A stretch of 10,169 bases of DNA. It comes from Candidatus Cloacimonadota bacterium (lineage in GTDB: Bacteria; Cloacimonadota; Cloacimonadia; JGIOTU-2; B8-G9). Below are positions 1 through 5,610 of this stretch, one piece after another. The stretch spans positions 1 to 10,169 of the forward strand of contig QMNM01000029.1 in assembly GCA_003647765.1 (NCBI GenBank), written 5' to 3'. Within the stretch, counting starts at the first letter, position 1. Each line of letters begins with the position of its first letter. Position numbers and translations under genes: made by a program. The notes below the pieces were generated by a model. It worked only from the letters and a program-made list of their open reading frames with translations. It was not told where the DNA came from and did not search any database.

Positions 1-762
1 CCAATAATCTAATAGCATTGCACCAGCAGTTGGACTACAACCAAAACTCCAATCAAGAAATGGAACACATTCATCCTGATAAGGAATATACACAGGTGCT
101 CTTGTTCCATCTCGTAAAGGAGTGCCTGATAAATAAGTATCCCAAGAAGAACGCGAACCTTTTGGAATTATCTCATCCAAATTATAATTTTCTGCAACCT
201 CTTTTTGAAATTCAGATTGAGAGAGTGTTTGCATTGGAGGGAATATACGAACATATACTACATTTCCATTACCAACATACTTATAATATTTGAGCATAGG
301 TGACAGATAATAGATTTTATCAAGATTTACAGCATTGGTATTCAAATAATCAACAGCCATTTGTCTAATCTGAGCACCATAAGCAAATTCATCAGACAGT
401 GCCTTAATATGTCTGATAGTAACAATGCGGTCATATCTGTTAGACATAATCAGATGAGCATATTCATCAACACCCTAACGAGCATATTTGTTCATATCAG
501 TCGCTTTACTTTCGCATTCATCAATAAGAGATTGCTTATCAGGAAATCCTTTGTCAATTGCATAATTAAAAGCATAAGCAACAATCTCATCATCTACCGA
601 ATAATAAGGGATAGCTTCAGCAGGATGCACATCTCCCCATAAGGATTCCGCATTTCTATGCGCAATCTCTCTTAATTTCTCCATTGGCACTATGTTACTT
701 TCTGCATACAGAGATAATGAAAGCAGAGATAGACATAATGTCAGTAATATTAGTTTTCTCAT
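1..762 (-). pseudogene. Secreted C39-like cysteine peptidase, 5' part, interrupted by in-frame TAG; runs off left edge
   Basis: The start is the ATG at 762, with AAAAAAGGA about 10 nt upstream. Residues 1-20 form a classic signal peptide (basic MRK, a leucine-rich core, then LYA before ESN), so the product should be exported. The frame runs 95 codons to a TAG at 475-477 and then continues open, in the same frame, for 158 more codons to the left edge. The downstream part ends in a block containing VYIPYQDECVPF and then GCSPTAGAMLLDYW. This matches the N-terminal catalytic motif of C39-like / papain-like bacterial peptidases, with the probable nucleophile Cys at 37-39. The catalytic His and Asp would lie outside the window. 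Residues 22-95 and the stretch after the stop look like the propeptide region seen in secreted C10/C39-type proteases. No indel is needed to join the halves, so a single substitution, a sequencing error or stop read-through would explain the TAG. The family call is moderately sure; functional status is unknown. Confidence 0.72.
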
Positions 763-778
763 TTTAATTTTTCCTTTT
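748..778 (-). promoter_or_regulatory. Ribosome binding site and start region of the C39-like peptidase gene
   Basis: On the minus strand an AAAAAAGGA tract lies about 10 nt before the ATG at 762. This supports that start, and a canonical signal peptide begins exactly there. Just upstream, 791-806 (TCCCA, six bases, TGGGA) can form a small 5-bp hairpin in the leader. A TATAAT hexamer on the minus strand at 933-928 could be a -10 box, but I see no good -35 box, so the promoter is not assigned. Confidence 0.5.
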
Positions 779-961
779 TTAATTTTCCCATTTTATTGGG
801 ATTTTTTGTTCCGATATAACAGAACAGGTTTACAATTTAGTTAATTTTTTCTTACTTCGTTTTTTGCCTTTGGTCTTATTTAACGACATTAACAGCACAT
901 TGGTTTTGCTTTGAAGTTTATGGATTAATTATAACAATAGATTCATTTAACACATAAAGAA

Positions 962-1597
962 CTAATTTTTTGCTCTTAACTCTTTCTGAATTAGTGTGAA
1001 TATATAAGTATAGATTTCATAAGGAGTATACTTTGGAGTTTGTTTAATCTCATTGAAGGATAAAGTAAAAGATGGTAATAAACCTGACAATTGTCCCCAC
1101 AAAGCATAGGAAAACTTAACAGTGTCTATATCACTTCTGATTGAACCATCTTCTATTCCTGATTCAATTATATTAGTAATGATATTGTTTATTTTTTCAT
1201 TTTCTGTAATAGCTTCTTGAAGAATCTTGCTCTCCACATTAAGTTTATGTGTAGAATAATATAATAATGCTGTAATACAATCAGGTAAGTCATTGTAAAA
1301 ATCCAGAAATGTACTCGCCAATGTCAGTATTTTATCAATGCCTTTACCTTGTTGATGTAGAATATCTTCAAATGTTGAGGATATTTGTCTCAAGCTACGC
1401 ACAATAATAGCAAGACATAACTCCTTTTTATTTTTGAAATAAAGATAAAGAGCACCTTTACTCAGTTCGGCTTCGTTTGCAATATCATCTATAGTTGCAT
1501 TAACAAAGCCTTTTGCGGAAAAAACCCTTTCAGCTGCATCAATAATATTTTCTCGTCGCTGTTTTTTCTCCCTTTCTCTTCTTTTTACTGTACCCAT
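962..1597 (-). CDS. TetR/AcrR-family transcriptional regulator
   Basis: A 211-residue protein, normal for the family. A basic N-terminal tail (residues 1-15) is followed by the TetR DNA-binding domain at about 16-62: IIDAAERVFSAKGF, then ATIDDIANEAELSKGALYLYFKNKKELCLAII. The recognition helix is around SKGALYLYF, the hallmark of the family. Residues 65-205 are the variable ligand-binding and dimerisation domain, here with many aromatic and hydrophobic residues, so the inducer cannot be predicted. The start is the ATG at 1597, with an AAAAGGA element 11 nt upstream. The gene stands alone: neighbours on both sides are not efflux or fatty-acid genes, the usual partners of this family. An inverted repeat over its own promoter (see 1626-1640) suggests autorepression. 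The peptidase gene lies 199 bp downstream on the same strand and could be co-transcribed, although no link in function is evident. Confidence 0.95.
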   Translation of the reverse strand: MGTVKRREREKKQRRENIIDAAERVFSAKGFVNATIDDIANEAELSKGALYLYFKNKKELCLAIIVRSLRQISSTFEDILHQQGKGIDKILTLASTFLDFYNDLPDCITALLYYSTHKLNVESKILQEAITENEKINNIITNIIESGIEDGSIRSDIDTVKFSYALWGQLSGLLPSFTLSFNEIKQTPKYTPYEIYTYIFTLIQKELRAKN

Positions 1598-1625
1598 AAT
1601 GATAACATTCCTTTTATTAAATATG

Positions 1626-1640
1626 GGTCAATTACTGACC
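1626..1640. promoter_or_regulatory. Candidate TetR operator (GGTCA-N5-TGACC)
   Basis: GGTCAATTACTGACC is a perfect 5-bp inverted repeat with a 5-bp spacer, 15 bp in all, 29 bp upstream of the TetR start codon. TetR-family dimers usually bind short palindromes of about 15-20 bp next to their own genes. It overlaps the -10 hexamer of the promoter predicted here, the position expected for autorepression. Assignment is by position and symmetry only. Confidence 0.5.
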
Positions 1641-1659
1641 AATGTTCATTTTTTGTCAA
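1631..1659 (-). promoter_or_regulatory. Candidate promoter of the TetR gene (TTGACA-N17-AGTAAT)
   Basis: On the minus strand a perfect TTGACA -35 box (1659-1654) is followed after exactly 17 bp by AGTAAT (1636-1631), a 4-of-6 match to the -10 consensus. Transcription would begin about 25 bp before the start codon at 1597. The hexamers follow the sigma-70 consensus; if this organism uses Bacteroidetes-type promoters the assignment fails. Confidence 0.4.
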
Positions 1660-1836
1660 ATTTTTTTTAATTCATTCAAAATCATTGCTACTTTACTTGA
1701 TAGATATATGCTTTTAATTTTCTCTATTTTTTTGCATTCCATTTTTTATCACATATAATCAGAACTTTCGCAGTGGAGTAATTTTATTATTATAAGTTCA
1801 ACCTAATTGCGAGTGGATAAATCCATACGCTAAGTC
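1641..1836. other. Intergenic DNA with no gene seen between the TetR promoter and the upstream terminator
   Basis: Very AT-rich, with stop codons in all frames and no coding signal longer than a few dozen codons. Apart from the TetR -35 box (1654-1659) I see no repeat, tRNA or clear hairpin until the terminator structure starting near 1829. Confidence 0.6.
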
Positions 1837-1877
1837 AAAAAAAGCGTTCTAAAGAACGCTATATTATAGAACGCTTT
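1837..1877 (-). terminator. Rho-independent terminator of the SiaB-like gene, with two alternative stems
   Basis: Read on the minus strand, it lies about 40 nt after the stop codon at 1916. AGCGTTC (1849-1843 arm) pairs with GAACGCT (1860-1854) across a 4-nt loop and is followed at once by seven T residues (the A run 1837-1843). This is a textbook intrinsic terminator. The T-proximal arm can instead pair with a third arm: 1841-1851 and 1867-1877 are perfect 11-bp inverted repeats (AAAGCGTTCTA / TAGAACGCTTT). The two stems cannot form together. It closes the transcription unit before the TetR gene. Confidence 0.85.
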
Positions 1878-1901
1878 AGCCTTCTTTTATTGACTCAGCC
1901 T

Positions 1902-1915
1902 CGGCGTTTACACCG
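1902..1915 (-). other. Small hairpin abutting the stop codon of the SiaB-like gene
   Basis: Immediately after the TGA at 1918-1916 the minus strand reads CGGTG TAAA CGCCG, a 5-bp stem with one G-U pair and a 4-nt loop. It is unusually GC-rich for this DNA. It may be part of the terminator region and has no T tract of its own. Confidence 0.35.
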
Positions 1916-2485
1916 TCACAATATCTTGTTCCTTTTTTGAATATTAACAGATAACACAAATAATGAATGCTCATCATTTATAGAATGTATTTCATATTTG
2001 AATGTATTGTCAGATTTCCGAGCAATGTCAATTAATCCAATATTTCCTCCATAATTATTATCTCCTCGTGGCTGCTTGATTCGGTCTTTGTAAAATCGCT
2101 TCAATTTATCATCATCCATTTGGCTAATATAATCGCATCTTTCAATTAGTGCCGCAATTTTTCCTTTCTCTACTAAATTGCCTGATGTTATCATATAAAA
2201 ATCAGCATATTCACCTACAACAATGATTCCATATCCTATTTCTTTATCTTTACCGTACAAAATCAGTTTTTCAGCAGAATGACGACTAATATTTTGAGCC
2301 ATTTCAATGAAGATGGAAAAAACTCTCTTTGCAACATTTGATTTGCCTATTTCATGATATATCTTATTCTTAAGCATTTTAGTCATACTAACCAAAATAT
2401 CTTGAGAAAAAATTCCTTCAAATGCAAGTATAATTTTCTGAGACCTCATCTCTTTATAATAATCAAATAAATTTAACTTACCCAA
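1916..2485 (-). CDS. SiaB-family protein kinase-like protein (DUF6272)
   Basis: 189 residues, soluble, with no signal or membrane segment. The whole sequence follows the SiaB / DUF6272 family, a GHKL-type ATPase fold. N-terminal LFDYYKEMRSQKIILAFEG and the FSQDIL segment come first, then FSIFIEMAQNISRHSAEK (54-73) with the N-box-like E61 and N65. FYMITSGNLVEK (96-107) follows, then a helical region ISQMDDDKLKRFYKD (120-134). The glycine-rich GGNIGLIDIARKS (146-158) is the ATP-lid equivalent, and a strand FKYEIHSINDEHSLFVLSVNI closes the domain. In Pseudomonas SiaB phosphorylates SiaC, counteracting the PP2C phosphatase SiaA; the substrate here is unknown. The start is TTG at 2485, chosen because AGGAG lies 5 nt upstream and the conserved LFDYYKEM begins right after it. 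It is the last gene before the terminator at 1837-1877 and lies 405 bp after the phosphatase gene. Family call firm; activity inferred. Confidence 0.85.
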   Translation of the reverse strand: MGKLNLFDYYKEMRSQKIILAFEGIFSQDILVSMTKMLKNKIYHEIGKSNVAKRVFSIFIEMAQNISRHSAEKLILYGKDKEIGYGIIVVGEYADFYMITSGNLVEKGKIAALIERCDYISQMDDDKLKRFYKDRIKQPRGDNNYGGNIGLIDIARKSDNTFKYEIHSINDEHSLFVLSVNIQKRNKIL

Positions 2486-2496
2486 ATAAACTCCTC
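2483..2496 (-). promoter_or_regulatory. Strong Shine-Dalgarno sequence setting a TTG start
   Basis: The minus strand reads ATGAGGAG, five bases, then TTG GGT AAG. The AGGAG is optimally spaced for the TTG. The ATG overlapping the Shine-Dalgarno sequence is in another frame and stops after six codons. A poor start codon behind a strong ribosome site may hold expression below that of the partner genes. Confidence 0.65.
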
Positions 2497-2704
2497 ATAA
2501 AAAATATCGTGAATTTAACCATTTTATTCAAAAACTTCTTTTGTTCTATTGAGTGCATTGTAAAGTAAATTCTGATTGATAGACAGGTGAACTGAAAAGG
2601 AATTAAAAATAACTAATTATTCACCCCATTGAATAGAAAAACTTATCCAACTGGGCAAGAATATCTAATAAATTTCAAAATCCAAATTTCTAATGATAAA
2701 TAAC

Positions 2705-2729
2705 ACTTTCAAGAAAGTAATTGACTTTC
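2705..2729. repeat. Three-armed inverted repeat (ACTTTC / GAAAGT / ACTTTC)
   Basis: ACTTTC at 2705-2710, GAAAGT at 2713-2718 and ACTTTC at 2724-2729 lie within 25 bp. The middle arm can pair with either neighbour; the first pairing has a spacer of only 2 nt and the second a spacer of 5 nt. The stems are short, so RNA stability is uncertain. A symmetrical protein site is equally possible. Confidence 0.4.
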
Positions 2730-2742
2730 ATTTATAAAAGAA

Positions 2743-2758
2743 CTACGATGTATCGTAG
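2743..2758 (-). terminator. Possible terminator hairpin downstream of the phosphatase gene
   Basis: CTACGAT GT ATCGTAG is a perfect 7-bp inverted repeat, in practice a 6-bp stem with a 4-nt loop. On the minus strand it is followed by TTCTTTTATAAA, a weak T-rich tail. It lies about 130 nt after the phosphatase stop codon. If it works, the SiaB-like gene needs its own promoter. Confidence 0.45.
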
Positions 2759-2761
2759 AAG

Positions 2762-2838
2762 AGTGCTGATAAAAAATTAAAATTACTCAGTGTCCTTAAA
2801 TTCTACTCTGTGTCCTCTGTGGCTATTTTATTTGTGTT
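2762..2838 (+). repeat. Short interspersed MITE-like repeat, copy A (inverted relative to copy B at 4707-4791)
   Basis: 77 bp that align with the reverse complement of 4707-4791. There are about six substitutions and one 8-bp gap, placed between two GTG triplets where copy B has an extra TTTTTGTG-like segment. The core holds the phrases TTACTCAGTGTCC and CTCTGTGTCCTCTGTGG. Such ACTCTGTGTCCTCTGTGGC-type repeats are, in my recollection, common between genes in environmental bacteria. The outer ends of this copy have lost perfect terminal symmetry (AGTGCTGAT versus AACACTGAT). Confidence 0.8.
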
Positions 2839-2890
2839 TTTTCATGTAGTTTTGTGGATAAAGATTCTTTTGTGGTTGCTATACACTGAA

Positions 2891-4630
2891 TTATATTTTG
2901 ATGCCAATTACCGTAATATCGTCTCTTTGTTCTTCACTTCCTTGATGATAGTGCAGTTCAGATAGTAAAATCTCTTTTTGTTTGGCAAGTGTTAAATTAG
3001 CATTTGACTGTAAAAATTCTTTTAATCTTTTTGAACCATATTTTTTCCCTTCTGAATTGTTCTGGTCAGCAAATCCATCACTTGTTAAATAAATTATATC
3101 TCCGTGTTGAACATCAATATTTTTATTTGTGAATGTCCGTTTATTTTCTTTTTGTTTGCCTCCTACTGATTTACGGTCACCTTTGATTTCTACAAGTTTT
3201 GAATCTGTAAAATGATATAATGGTCGTTTAGCACCTGCAAAAATTATTTTCCCTATATCTTTACTAACTTTACATAAACATACATCCATTCCATCTGTTG
3301 TTTCTGCATTTTTATTTTCTTGCTTCAATATCATTCTAACGCTTTGGTGTAAATGTTCAATAATTGATGCTGGATCAAATACACGATTTTCATTTACGAT
3401 TTTATTTAACATTGTATTGCCTATAATAGACAAAAGAGCACCTGGAACACCATGACCTGTGCAGTCAACCACAGCAATAAATATATTTTCCTGTATTTGG
3501 CTAAACCAATAAAAATCTCCTGATACGATATCTTTTGGTTTGAAAATAACGAAATATTCATTGAACGCATTTGCAATCTTTTCATTAGGTGGCAGAATAG
3601 CCTGTTGAATTCTTTCCGCATATTTAATGCTACTCATTATATGCTGATTTTTCTGTTCTATAATATTTTTGGCATATTGAAGCTGTTTGTTTGCTCTCTT
3701 TTTTAAAAGATACCGATTATATGTCATAATAGATAACAGCAAAATTAGTACAATCCCACCAATATAGAATTTTTTCATAAGTTTTTGCCGATTCAATTCT
3801 AACTCTTTTATCGCTTGATCTCTCTTCAAAATTTCTATCTCTTTTGCCTTTTTCTCTGCCTCATATTTTATCTTCATCAATTCCAATTCCTTTATCGCCT
3901 TATCTCGTTTCAATACTTCTATCTCTTGATCCTTCTTTTTGGTCTCATGCTTTATCTGAGTCAACTGCAAACTCTGAACTGCCCTGTCTTTTTTCAATAC
4001 TTCCGTCTTTACCTTCTCTGCTTCATATTTCACTTGCATCTCTGCAATTCTATTACAAACATCTTCATTAAAAACAGTATCCTTTATCGCTGTGTACTTC
4101 TTATAATATTCCAATGCCATCTTATAGTTACCTGCATTAGAACAAACTTCCGAAAGATATAAATAATCATCCTTAACTTTTTCCTCTTCTATTCTTAATG
4201 CCTTTAAATAGTATTCTAATGCTTTTTCTTTATTACCTATATTATTGTAAAATATCCCAATGTTATTTAATGTCTTGATAATGCCTTCGTTATATTCCGT
4301 CTCTTGCTCAATCTTTAACGCTTTTAAATAATATTCTAATGCCTTATCATAATTATTCAAATGAGAATATCCTAAACCAACATTCTTTAATGCTGTAATC
4401 TCTGCTTTTTCATTATGCAATTTCCGTGATAACTTTAATGCAGAATTGCCATATTTAATGGACTGTTCTGGCGATTTATCCAAATAAGCAGATGATAACG
4501 CATTTAACACTTCAATTCTCTCTTTGCCAAAAACAGCCTTTAGTCGGATTTCCAAACTGTCAATCTGGCTCAATCCCAACAATCTATTAGCTATAATTGC
4601 TAAAAACAATAACAAAAATAATCTTCTCAT
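2891..4630 (-). CDS. TPR / coiled-coil / transmembrane PP2C-type (SpoIIE-like) serine phosphatase, SiaA-like role
   Basis: 579 residues. An N-terminal signal or anchor (1-20) is followed by a partial TPR (about 40-70) and clear TPRs at about 78-108, 118-149 and 156-185 (repeated YDKALEYYLKALKIE phrase). A charged coiled coil (about 195-286) is built of three 28-residue repeats. Next come a transmembrane helix (about 289-304), a second linker helix (310-345) and the phosphatase domain (about 346-579). The PPM/SpoIIE metal-binding motifs are present: KDIVSGDFYWF (D372), VVDCTGHGVPGAL (D389), TTDGMDV (D446), YLTSDGFADQ (D518) and RDDITVIGIK (D570, D571). If the N-terminal signal is cleaved or inserted, the TPRs face the periplasm and the phosphatase the cytoplasm. 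In the Sia pathway the PP2C enzyme dephosphorylates SiaC; TPR-PP2C fusions of this type are also frequent in FCB bacteria in other contexts. The ATG at 4630 has only a weak GGA upstream. It lies 163 bp after the diguanylate cyclase, the gap being filled by repeat copy B. Confidence 0.9.
   Translation of the reverse strand: MRRLFLLLFLAIIANRLLGLSQIDSLEIRLKAVFGKERIEVLNALSSAYLDKSPEQSIKYGNSALKLSRKLHNEKAEITALKNVGLGYSHLNNYDKALEYYLKALKIEQETEYNEGIIKTLNNIGIFYNNIGNKEKALEYYLKALRIEEEKVKDDYLYLSEVCSNAGNYKMALEYYKKYTAIKDTVFNEDVCNRIAEMQVKYEAEKVKTEVLKKDRAVQSLQLTQIKHETKKKDQEIEVLKRDKAIKELELMKIKYEAEKKAKEIEILKRDQAIKELELNRQKLMKKFYIGGIVLILLLSIMTYNRYLLKKRANKQLQYAKNIIEQKNQHIMSSIKYAERIQQAILPPNEKIANAFNEYFVIFKPKDIVSGDFYWFSQIQENIFIAVVDCTGHGVPGALLSIIGNTMLNKIVNENRVFDPASIIEHLHQSVRMILKQENKNAETTDGMDVCLCKVSKDIGKIIFAGAKRPLYHFTDSKLVEIKGDRKSVGGKQKENKRTFTNKNIDVQHGDIIYLTSDGFADQNNSEGKKYGSKRLKEFLQSNANLTLAKQKEILLSELHYHQGSEEQRDDITVIGIKI
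3785..4030 (-). repeat. Three tandem 28-codon coiled-coil repeats inside the phosphatase gene
   Basis: Residues 201-226, 227-254 and 255-282 are copies of one unit with the pattern KYEAEKK..EIE.LKRD.AIKELEL..I. The first copy is two residues shorter. A unit of 28 residues equals four heptads, so adding or losing a unit would lengthen the coiled coil without changing its register. The DNA copies are similar enough to suggest recent duplication. Confidence 0.75.
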
Positions 4631-4706
4631 AAGTCCATAAATCCAAAACGAATCTTTTCAGGAAAAATTGTTTTATATCATCCAATTCTTTAATTTAACG
4701 CAGGAA

Positions 4707-4791
4707 AACACTGATAAAATAGCCACAAAAACACAGAGGACACAGAGTAAAATTTAAGGACACTGAGTAATTTTAATTTTTTATCAGTGTT
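4707..4791. repeat. MITE-like 85-bp element, copy B, with 13-bp terminal inverted repeats
   Basis: AACACTGATAAAA at 4707-4719 and its exact reverse complement TTTTATCAGTGTT at 4779-4791 bound the element. The inside carries ACAGAGGACACAGAGT and AAGGACACTGAGT. No target-site duplication is obvious. It ends only two bases short of the stop codon of the diguanylate cyclase, so it lies in the transcript between cyclase and phosphatase, where the ends could form a 13-bp stem. A transposase is not present in the window. Copy A (2762-2838) is inverted with respect to it. Confidence 0.8.
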
Positions 4792-4793
4792 AT

Positions 4794-5570
4794 TCACTGT
4801 GCTATAATGACACAATTTTTCCCAATTTTTTTGCCCTTATAAAGAGCTATATCCGCTTTTTTTATTACCTCCTCAATATCCATTTCTATGTTATCATAAA
4901 CACTTACCCCAAATGTCATAGTAATTGATAATTTCTGTCCATTAAAGACATAAGAGCTATGTGCAATCTTCTCTCTTATTCTTTCTGATATGATTTTCCC
5001 TCCGTTTATATCTGTCTCTGGTAGAAGAAATAAAAATTCTTCACCTCCCCAACGGCTTATAGAATCCTGTTTTCTAACCATAGACATCATAAGTTTAGCT
5101 AATGTTACAAGTATAAAATCGCCACAGTCATGCCCATATTGATCATTAAACAATTTGAAATTATCAATATCCACCAAAACTATAGCAAAAGATCTGCTGT
5201 TTCTTTCAAAACGATTTTTCTCATACAATATCTTTTCCATCATATCTCTACGATTTGATAAATCAGTCAAAGGGTCTGTTCTGGCAATCAATTTTAATTG
5301 TTTATGCATTTCAATCAATTCTTTATTTTGCTTTTGTATTGACTCATTAGCTTTAAGTAATTTCTTCTGATATGTATCGCCAATTTTCGTAAGCTTAATC
5401 GTTTTTTTTAACAATTGTTCAAACTGTTTGCCTAATAAAAGATATTGACGGATTATATCATCTTTTGGAAGATTTTTATTGCTTAAAATTTCTTTGATTT
5501 GTCTTAATTGATCAAATTCGCTACTAAAAATTAAAGAAGTATTAAAGATATTTTCTCCTTTTTTTCCCAT
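4794..5570 (-). CDS. GGDEF diguanylate cyclase, SiaD-like
   Basis: 258 residues, cytosolic, about the length of Pseudomonas SiaD. Residues 1-40 are a short N-terminal region. Residues 41-95 form a helical stalk (QYLLLGKQFEQLLKKTIKL, then TKIGDTYQKKL) like the segment through which SiaD is bound by SiaC. The GGDEF domain runs from about 96 to 255: DPLTDLSNRR (99-108), VDIDNFKLFND (133-143) with D134 for metal, YGHDCGD (145-151) and the active-site loop RWGGEEF (173-179). The product-inhibition I-site RKQD (166-169) sits exactly five residues before GGEEF, so both catalysis (2 GTP to c-di-GMP) and feedback look intact. There is no sensor domain, which implies control by a partner protein. It starts 40 bp after the TamB-like stop codon, with no terminator between. 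The ATG at 5570 has a poor upstream ribosome site, and a strong AAAGGAG lies inside codons 4-6 instead. Confidence 0.93.
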   Translation of the reverse strand: MGKKGENIFNTSLIFSSEFDQLRQIKEILSNKNLPKDDIIRQYLLLGKQFEQLLKKTIKLTKIGDTYQKKLLKANESIQKQNKELIEMHKQLKLIARTDPLTDLSNRRDMMEKILYEKNRFERNSRSFAIVLVDIDNFKLFNDQYGHDCGDFILVTLAKLMMSMVRKQDSISRWGGEEFLFLLPETDINGGKIISERIREKIAHSSYVFNGQKLSITMTFGVSVYDNIEMDIEEVIKKADIALYKGKKIGKNCVIIAQ

Positions 5571-5610
5571 TTTTTACTCATTTCTTATGATATGGATAAA
5601 GGGTTCATTT

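Larger units (their letters stand above)
2486..2890. other. 405-bp non-coding gap between phosphatase and SiaB-like genes
   Basis: I read both strands for a small gene, in particular a SiaC (DUF1987) gene, and found none; all frames are broken. The gap contains a three-armed hairpin (2705-2729), a terminator-like hairpin (2743-2758) and a diverged copy of a short interspersed repeat (2762-2838). After the repeat comes more GTG/TTTTGTGG-type low-complexity sequence up to the phosphatase stop codon. No convincing promoter for the SiaB-like gene was found, although a gap this long leaves room for one. Confidence 0.6.

Noticed and set aside
475-477. TAG as a pyrrolysine or other recoded codon
   Set aside because: No insertion element, suppressor tRNA or pylT-like gene is visible in the window. 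One TAG is not enough evidence, so mutation or sequencing error is more likely.
361-642. Plus-strand frame of 93 codons over the peptidase gene
   Set aside because: The opposite strand carries a signal peptide and recognisable peptidase sequence on both sides of the TAG, so the plus frame is a shadow.
2762-2890. CRISPR-like array in the repeat-rich gap
   Set aside because: The GTG/TTTTGTGG phrases are irregular in spacing and sequence, there are no uniform spacers, and no cas genes are nearby.
3815-4162. Plus-strand open frames within the phosphatase gene
   Set aside because: They are antisense shadows of the coiled-coil and TPR region, rich in Leu, Phe and Tyr from the reversed AT-rich code, with no domain or ribosome site.
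2762-4791. Composite transposon carrying the phosphatase gene
   Set aside because: The flanking repeats are under 90 bp, lack a transposase and a target duplication, and the gene fits its neighbours in function and base composition.
5540-5560. Alternative start of the diguanylate cyclase behind the AAAGGAG inside codons 4-6
   Set aside because: No ATG, GTG or TTG lies in frame at a suitable distance downstream, so the ATG at 5570 remains the best start.
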